Assembly: GCA_029101185.1 (NCBI GenBank)
Contig: JAQXQN010000124.1
Location: forward strand, 1-32,000
Length of the DNA stretch: 32,000 bases
Reading direction: 5' to 3'
From: Eggerthellales bacterium
GTDB taxonomy: Bacteria; Actinomycetota; Coriobacteriia; Coriobacteriales; Eggerthellaceae
Within the stretch, counting starts at the first letter, position 1; each line of letters begins with the position of its first letter. The notes beneath the pieces are model-generated. The model worked only from the letters and a program-made list of their open reading frames with translations. It was not told where the DNA came from and made no database searches. Made by a program: the position numbers and the translations under genes. Positions 26,586 to 32,000 of this stretch are shown here, piece after piece.

Positions 26586-26984
26586 ATGCTGTCCGAGGAT
26601 GCCACCTTTGAAGAGATTGATGCCTATTTCAAGAACGACAAGTTTGCCGCCATGGCCGGTTGCGAGCTGGTGGATGCTCGTAAGGGCCATGCGGTGGTGG
26701 AGATGCCCATTACCGACAACCTGCGCAATGCCCAAGGGGGCGTGATGGGCGGCGCCATTTTCACCCTGGCGGATTTTGCTTTGGCAGTTGCCTGCAATGT
26801 GGGGGAGGACCCTACGGTTTCGGTGTCAAATACTATCGAATTCCTCTCTTCCACTAAGGCCGATACCCTGATTGCCATGGCCAATACGGAGAAATCCGGC
26901 AGGCATCTGGGTTTTTACACCGTTGACGTGGTGGATTCCGCGGGCAAGCATATCGCACGGATGTCGGCTACCTGCTATCGGTAG
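26586..26984 (+). CDS. PaaI-like hotdog-fold thioesterase
   Basis: HAVVEMPITDNLRNAQGGVMGGAIFTLADFALAVACN...VSNTIEFLSSTKADTLIA; ATG 26586 after AAGGAG. Confidence 0.85.
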   Translation: MLSEDATFEEIDAYFKNDKFAAMAGCELVDARKGHAVVEMPITDNLRNAQGGVMGGAIFTLADFALAVACNVGEDPTVSVSNTIEFLSSTKADTLIAMANTEKSGRHLGFYTVDVVDSAGKHIARMSATCYR

Positions 26985-27105
26985 GCCTAAGGGGCGCCCT
27001 GGCGGCCGGCGCTGGGGCTGCCCGCGCCGCCGAACGCTTCGCCACCCTAAGATTCGCGGATATTCCATCTCATGACGAGTTCTTATGCAACCACGGGGGT
27101 TGCTG

Positions 27106-27114
27106 TGGTATTAT
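27106..27114 (+). promoter_or_regulatory. candidate extended -10 promoter for transaldolase-rho
   Basis: TGGTATTAT (TGnTATTAT) about 245 bp upstream of the transaldolase ATG; no clear -35. Confidence 0.35.
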
Positions 27115-27359
27115 CTGCCCCGTTACTGCGAGGGTTTGTCTCGCATCTTCTTTTCCCAGTTCATGGCCATACCGCACAGACGCAGGTGGTCTGTTTTCGC
27201 GCCATGATGCGTACTACCCTGAAAGCCTTTGGGGCTTGCTAGAACGCCGCTGGTGGGATGTGTCCTCCCGCCATGAGCCGTTTTGGACCTGGGATCATCA
27301 GTAATCCAACAGAGGGTGAAATGCTCCGCATCGGGCGGGGCTCAATCATAGGAGGAAGC

Positions 27360-28046
27360 ATGAAGTTCTTCGTCGACACCGCCGACCTCAAGGAGATAGA
27401 AGAGGCCGCAAGCTGGGGCGCTCTTGCCGGCGTGACCACCAATCCGTCTCTGTATGCCAAGATTGGCGGCAAACTGGCGGACTTTGACGCCCACATGAAA
27501 AAGATCTGCGACATCGTGGGTGAGGATTGCCCCGTGTCCGCCGAGTCTGTGGCCATGACCCGGGAGGAGATGATTGCTGACGGCGTGCGTCTAGCCGCCA
27601 TCGCCCCCAACATCGTGGTCAAGCTCCCCACCACTGTGGAGGGTCTGGCCGCCTGCCGCGCCCTGGCCGAGAAGGGCATCCGCTGCAACATGACCCTGTG
27701 CTTCAGCGTGCCCCAGGCCCTGTTGGCTGCCCGCGCCGGTGCCCGCTACATCAGCCCCTTCATCGGACGCTTCGACGACATCTCCGAGGACGGCCTGGCC
27801 CAGGTGAACGACATCGTCACCGCCATCAACAACTACGACTTCACCCAGAATGCTCCCAACCATGAGCAGGTGGAGATCATTGCCGCGTCCGTGCGCAGCG
27901 CCAACCACGTGACCCAGTGCGCGCTTATGGGTGCGGACATTGCCACGGTTCCCTTTGGCGTGCTCAAGAAGATGATCCAGCATCCCCTTACTGATCGCGG
28001 TCTGGAGACGTTCCTGAAGGACTGGGAAAAGGTTGCTAACGCATGA
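27360..28046 (+). CDS. fsa: transaldolase / fructose-6-phosphate aldolase family
   Basis: MKFFVDTADLKEIEEAASWGALAGVTTNPSLYAK...NIVVKLPTTVEGLAACRALAEKGIRCNMTLCFSVPQALLAARAGARYISPFIGRFDD. Confidence 0.92.
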   Translation: MKFFVDTADLKEIEEAASWGALAGVTTNPSLYAKIGGKLADFDAHMKKICDIVGEDCPVSAESVAMTREEMIADGVRLAAIAPNIVVKLPTTVEGLAACRALAEKGIRCNMTLCFSVPQALLAARAGARYISPFIGRFDDISEDGLAQVNDIVTAINNYDFTQNAPNHEQVEIIAASVRSANHVTQCALMGADIATVPFGVLKKMIQHPLTDRGLETFLKDWEKVANA

Positions 28047-30262
28047 GTGATGAGACCCTGAATAATCCTGCCGAAGCGCCCTCTGCCGAGGTTACCTCTA
28101 AGTCTGCCGAAGCGCCCACTGCCCAGGCCGCCCCTAAGCCCCGGCGCACCCGGGCTCGTAAGGCTCCCGTGAAGGCGGAGTCTGCGGATGGGGTTGCTGC
28201 TGCCGCTGTGACTGGTGACGCCGCGGCTGCCGACAAGCCTGCTGCTGCCGCCGCGGTTGCTGATGCGCCCGACAATGCTGCATCCGACCAGCCTGCGGCC
28301 CCCAAGCCCCGTCGCACCCGGGCCCGCAAGGCCTCCGCTGAGGATGCCTCCAGCCAGCCTCGGGTCTCCACTGGCGCTACCGATGACATGCTTTCTGCTC
28401 AGGCGGAGATTCTTGCTGCTGCCATGGCCGCTACCTATGCCGCCCAGGATCCGGTCTCTCAAGAGGCGGCTTCTTCCCAAAACACCAGCGCAGACCAGAG
28501 CCAGGAGGAGCCTTCCACTGCTAAGCGAGCGCGTCGGCGTCGTACGGTCCGGGGTAATGCTGCAGATGGGGAAGGGGACGGGCGTCCCGGTTCCGACCAG
28601 GATGGAGCAAGCCGTCAGGACGCTTCGACAGATGCTGCTCAGACCGCTGCCCAGGCTGGCATTGAGACCCAGGCGGATGCTTCTGCCGACGCTCAGGCCT
28701 CTGCTCAGGCCGGTGCTCAGGCAAACAGCCAGGTGGATGACCAGGGGGGCTCAAACCCTGAGGCCGATCAGGACCGCGCTTCTCGGGAGCGCAGGGAGCG
28801 CCGCAAGCGCTTTGAGAAGGATCGCAAGTTCGACAAAGCCGGCGAAGGGTCCAGCAACGGCAACGCCGGCAACGGATCCGAGAAGGATTTCCGTAGCATG
28901 AGCCCCGCCGAAAGGGAGCGGGAGCGCCGTCGTCAGCGTCGCGAGCGCAAGGCCGCCCGTGAGCAGCAGGGTCCCAAGGTCAACATGGAGGAGCTGCAGG
29001 CTCTGAAGGTGGCCGAGCTTCGCGCCCGTGCGACGGAACTGCAAATCGACCACGCCGGCCTTAAGAAGGCCGAGCTGGTGGAGGTTGTGTACAAGGCCGC
29101 TCTGAAGGCGGAAGGCTATGTGGACGTGGAAGGCGTGCTTGACCTACTGCCCGAAGGCTACGGGTTCCTGCGCACCAAAGGCTATCTGCCTAGCCCCGGG
29201 GACGCGTACGTGGGTGCCGCCCTTATTCGCAAGAATGGTCTGCGCAAGGGCGATTACGTGGTGGGCCAGACCCGCCCCGGCCGGGACAACGACAAATTCC
29301 CCGCGCTGCAGTCCATTCGCAGCGTCAACGGGGGCCCTCTTGAGGAGCTTTCTGCCAGGCCCAAGTTCGCGGACCTGACCCCCATTTTCCCCGATGAGCC
29401 CCTGATCATGGAGCACGGTCGCACCACCATCACCGCTCGCGTGATTGACCTGGTATCTCCTATTGGCAAGGGCCAGCGCGGCCTTATTGTGTCGCCTCCT
29501 AAGGCTGGCAAGACCACGGTGCTTAAGGATATTGCCGCGGCAATCACCGCCAACAACCCTGAGGTGCACCTCATGTGCCTGCTGGTTGACGAGCGTCCCG
29601 AAGAGGTTACGGATATGCAACGCTCCATCAGGGGCGAAGTGATCGCATCCACCTTTGACATGCCCACCGAGGATCACATCACCGTGTCCGAGTTGGTCAT
29701 CGAGCGTGCAAAGCGCTTGGTGGAGATGGGTAAGGACGTGGTGATTCTTCTTGACAGCCTCACCCGTCTGGCCCGTGCCTACAACCTTGCCCAGCCCGCC
29801 TCCGGCCGCATCCTCTCCGGTGGCGTGGACTCTACGGCCCTCTATCCGCCCAAGAAGTTCCTGGGTGCCGCCCGCAACATAGAAGGCGGCGGCAGCTTGA
29901 CCATCCTGGCTTCTGCCCTGGTGGAAACCGGCTCCAAGATGGACGAGGTCATCTTCGAGGAGTTTAAGGGCACTGGCAATATGGAGCTGAAGCTGGACCG
30001 CTACCTAGCCGACAGGCGTATCTTCCCCGCTATCGACCCCATCGCTTCCGGTACCCGCAAGGAGGACCTGCTGCTCAACCCCCAGGAGGCCCCGCTGATC
30101 TGGGCGGTTCGCCGTATCCTTGCCAACGCCAACGGTACGGACCGGGCCATGGATATGCTAATCAAGTCCCTCAAGCAGACCAACAACAACCAGGAGTTCT
30201 TGCTGCGCACCGCCAAGAAGGCTCAGGCCTCCGGCGGCAGTCGGGACAACGTGGAGCTGTAG
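28043..30262 (+). CDS. rho: transcription termination factor Rho with long disordered N-terminal extension
   Basis: C-terminal Rho core: [29 protein letters not shown]...[14 protein letters not shown]...[30 protein letters not shown]...[27 protein letters not shown]...[13 protein letters not shown]-term Ala/Arg-rich. Confidence 0.97.
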   Translation: MSDETLNNPAEAPSAEVTSKSAEAPTAQAAPKPRRTRARKAPVKAESADGVAAAAVTGDAAAADKPAAAAAVADAPDNAASDQPAAPKPRRTRARKASAEDASSQPRVSTGATDDMLSAQAEILAAAMAATYAAQDPVSQEAASSQNTSADQSQEEPSTAKRARRRRTVRGNAADGEGDGRPGSDQDGASRQDASTDAAQTAAQAGIETQADASADAQASAQAGAQANSQVDDQGGSNPEADQDRASRERRERRKRFEKDRKFDKAGEGSSNGNAGNGSEKDFRSMSPAERERERRRQRRERKAAREQQGPKVNMEELQALKVAELRARATELQIDHAGLKKAELVEVVYKAALKAEGYVDVEGVLDLLPEGYGFLRTKGYLPSPGDAYVGAALIRKNGLRKGDYVVGQTRPGRDNDKFPALQSIRSVNGGPLEELSARPKFADLTPIFPDEPLIMEHGRTTITARVIDLVSPIGKGQRGLIVSPPKAGKTTVLKDIAAAITANNPEVHLMCLLVDERPEEVTDMQRSIRGEVIASTFDMPTEDHITVSELVIERAKRLVEMGKDVVILLDSLTRLARAYNLAQPASGRILSGGVDSTALYPPKKFLGAARNIEGGGSLTILASALVETGSKMDEVIFEEFKGTGNMELKLDRYLADRRIFPAIDPIASGTRKEDLLLNPQEAPLIWAVRRILANANGTDRAMDMLIKSLKQTNNNQEFLLRTAKKAQASGGSRDNVEL

Positions 30263-30280
30263 ACCTTCAGGTCGGAGGCC

Positions 30281-31651
30281 GTGTTGTTCAGGCGTATCGA
30301 CGGACATACCAGTTGGATCGTGACCATTTTTACCCTGGTGGTGTTGGCCTCGGCTCTGGGCAACCTGTCTCAGACCGGGGTCAATGCCATGCTTGTGTCC
30401 ATCTGCGCGGACTTTGGCATTACCGAGGCCCTCGGTCAGTGGCTCACCACCTCCTATATGCTGGTCATCGGCATCGCCGTGCCCCTGTGTTCCTGGATGA
30501 TGGGCCGATTCAACCTGAAGAGCTTGGCCATGGCCTGTTTTGGCGGATTCTCCCTAGGGGCGCTGGTTTCAGCCTGTGCCCCTAGTTTCGCCCTTCTGCT
30601 GGCAGGACGGCTGCTTCAGGCCGTCACCGCTGGCATCCTTCTGCCCCTGCAGACCAACATCATCATGAGCCGCTTTCCCGAAGGCCGCAAGGCCACCGCC
30701 ATGGGGATATCCGGCATCGCTATGGGCTTTGCTCCTAACATCGGCCCCACTATTGGCGGCGCCATGGCCGATGCTTTAGGCTGGCGAAGCTTCTTTATCT
30801 TCCTCGTGGCCGCCGACCTGGCCATCCTGCTTTTCTGCTGGCTTTTTGTGGCGAAGCGTCCAGACCGCTCCTTCCCTGTGGCCATGGACGGAGTTTCTCT
30901 GATCCTTGCGGCATTGGGATTTGGTGGTGTGCTTATGGGCGCGTCAAATGCCTCGTCTGCAGGATTTGTCAGCCTTGCGGTATGGGTGCCTGCGGTAGTG
31001 GGCGCCATCTGCATTGGGCTGTTCGTCATGCGACAGAAAAAGCTTGAGAACCCTCTGGTGGGCATGGGTATTTTCTCCAACAGGACCTTCGTGTACGGGT
31101 TTGTGGCCCTATGCCTGCTCTACGCGTCGTTCATGAGCGTGACCCTGATTATCCCGCTGTACGTGCAAAATCTCTGTGGGGGCAGCGCCACCCAGGCCGG
31201 CATGGTGCTGTTGCCTGCCACTATTGTGGCGCTGGTGGCAAATCCTGCGGCGGGGATTATGGCTGATAAGGTGGGAATCCGTCCCGTGGTCCTGTTCTGC
31301 GGGTTGTTCTTGACCGTAGGCGCCCTGTTGGCCGCCACCTGCAACGAAACCACCCCGATCTGGTTGGCGGCCCTTTACCAGGCCATTCGGGGCGTGGGGA
31401 TCTCCGGGCTGATTGGACCTTTGACCGCCTGGAGCCTAGGTGAGCTAGAGGGTAGGCAGATTGCAGACGGCAGTGCTTTTGGCATCATGTCTCGGCAGGC
31501 CTGCGCATCCATAGGCACCGCCCTTATGGTTACCTGCGCCACCGGCGCCGCCGGGTTTAGCGGTGCCTGGGCCTTCCATGCGGCGTTTGGGCTGTCATTT
31601 CTGTTTGCCTTGGCCCTGCTCATCCTTGTCATGGCGAAGTGTGCACGCTAG
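30281..31651 (+). CDS. MFS transporter (DHA2/EmrB-QacA-like)
   Basis: GTG start; VNAMLVSICADFGITEALGQWLTTSYMLVIGIAVPLCSWMMGRFNLKSL...SFALLLAGRLLQAVTAGILLPLQTNIIMSRFPEGRKATAMGISGIAMGFAPNIGPTIGGAMADALGWRSFFIF. Confidence 0.9.
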   Translation: MLFRRIDGHTSWIVTIFTLVVLASALGNLSQTGVNAMLVSICADFGITEALGQWLTTSYMLVIGIAVPLCSWMMGRFNLKSLAMACFGGFSLGALVSACAPSFALLLAGRLLQAVTAGILLPLQTNIIMSRFPEGRKATAMGISGIAMGFAPNIGPTIGGAMADALGWRSFFIFLVAADLAILLFCWLFVAKRPDRSFPVAMDGVSLILAALGFGGVLMGASNASSAGFVSLAVWVPAVVGAICIGLFVMRQKKLENPLVGMGIFSNRTFVYGFVALCLLYASFMSVTLIIPLYVQNLCGGSATQAGMVLLPATIVALVANPAAGIMADKVGIRPVVLFCGLFLTVGALLAATCNETTPIWLAALYQAIRGVGISGLIGPLTAWSLGELEGRQIADGSAFGIMSRQACASIGTALMVTCATGAAGFSGAWAFHAAFGLSFLFALALLILVMAKCAR

Positions 31652-31814
31652 GGGATGTGTTGGGTATTCAAACGCCGATTCACTCCGTCCAAGTCCATTG
31701 GGATGGGTCGACGGAGGTATGCCACTCGCAGGAATCAGGGGTGGCGTGAGAACCGGCTTTGACTTCGACGTACTACACCGCCGGTGACGGGTAATTCGCG
31801 AGTACGTTTCCGTC

Positions 31815-31857
31815 AAAAAAGCGACCCTGCAGTAATGCGGGGTCGCTTTTGTTTTTT
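31815..31857. terminator. bidirectional intrinsic terminator between convergent MFS and malic enzyme genes
   Basis: AAAAAAGCGACCCTGCAgtaaTGCGGGGTCGCTTTTGTTTTTT. Confidence 0.88.
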
Positions 31858-31901
31858 ACAAAGCACCCAGAGGGCTGATTGTGGCGAAGCGTCCAGGCTG
31901 G

Positions 31902-32000
31902 CTACGCTCGGGCGACTCCGCTATCTCGGGCCGATTGGGCCACGGCTGCGGCCACGGTGGGGGCAACCCGGGGGTCAAAGGCGCCAGGGATGATGTTAGT
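31902..32000 (-). CDS. C-terminus of NAD(P)-dependent malic enzyme (truncated by window end)
   Basis: Reverse-strand translation from 32000: TNIIPGAFDPRVAPTVAAAVAQSARDSGVARA*, matching the IIP.(P/A)FDPR...AAAVA...GVAR C-terminus of bacterial malic enzymes; absent from the ORF track because no start lies in the window. Confidence 0.7.
   Translation of the reverse strand, partial: TNIIPGAFDPRVAPTVAAAVAQSARDSGVARA

Overview
About 32 kb of GC-rich, gene-dense chromosomal DNA from a Gram-positive actinobacterial-type genome. Gene content (GatCAB, an Actinobacteria-style Rho N-terminal extension, anaerobe redox genes) suggests a Coriobacteriia-like gut anaerobe; this is inference, since no 16S is present. 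It is mostly housekeeping: modD-like (5' truncated), a PerR/Fur regulator next to a flavin reductase-rubredoxin-rubrerythrin fusion, ilvE, nhaA, tRNA-Thr(CGT), TetR, a trigger-factor-like protein, an ArsB/NhaD permease, argC-argB-argD (minus strand), rplM-rpsI, ychF, DUF554, XRE, a NifX-like protein, gatC-gatA-gatB, a radical SAM protein, a FNT transporter, SlyD-like FKBP, a thioesterase, transaldolase-rho, an MFS transporter, and the truncated C-terminus of a malic enzyme on the minus strand that the ORF track misses. No CRISPR array, prophage or transposase was seen. The strongest unexplained signal is a dispersed short DNA word, 5'-GNACGCTTCGNCA-3'. I counted 24 exact copies of its 8-bp core by eye (about 1 expected) and 16 copies of the full 11-fixed-position pattern (far below 1 expected). 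The copies lie in intergenic DNA, in a terminator, as an inverted pair, and in coding DNA in several different reading registers. This points to DNA-level function, such as an uptake-signal-like, recombination or chromosome-organisation motif. Other notable items: tandem Fur-like boxes, an internal Shine-Dalgarno inside the rubrerythrin fusion, two independent 22-bp tandem repeats, a triple GC-hairpin array, and a long structured leader ahead of transaldolase-rho.
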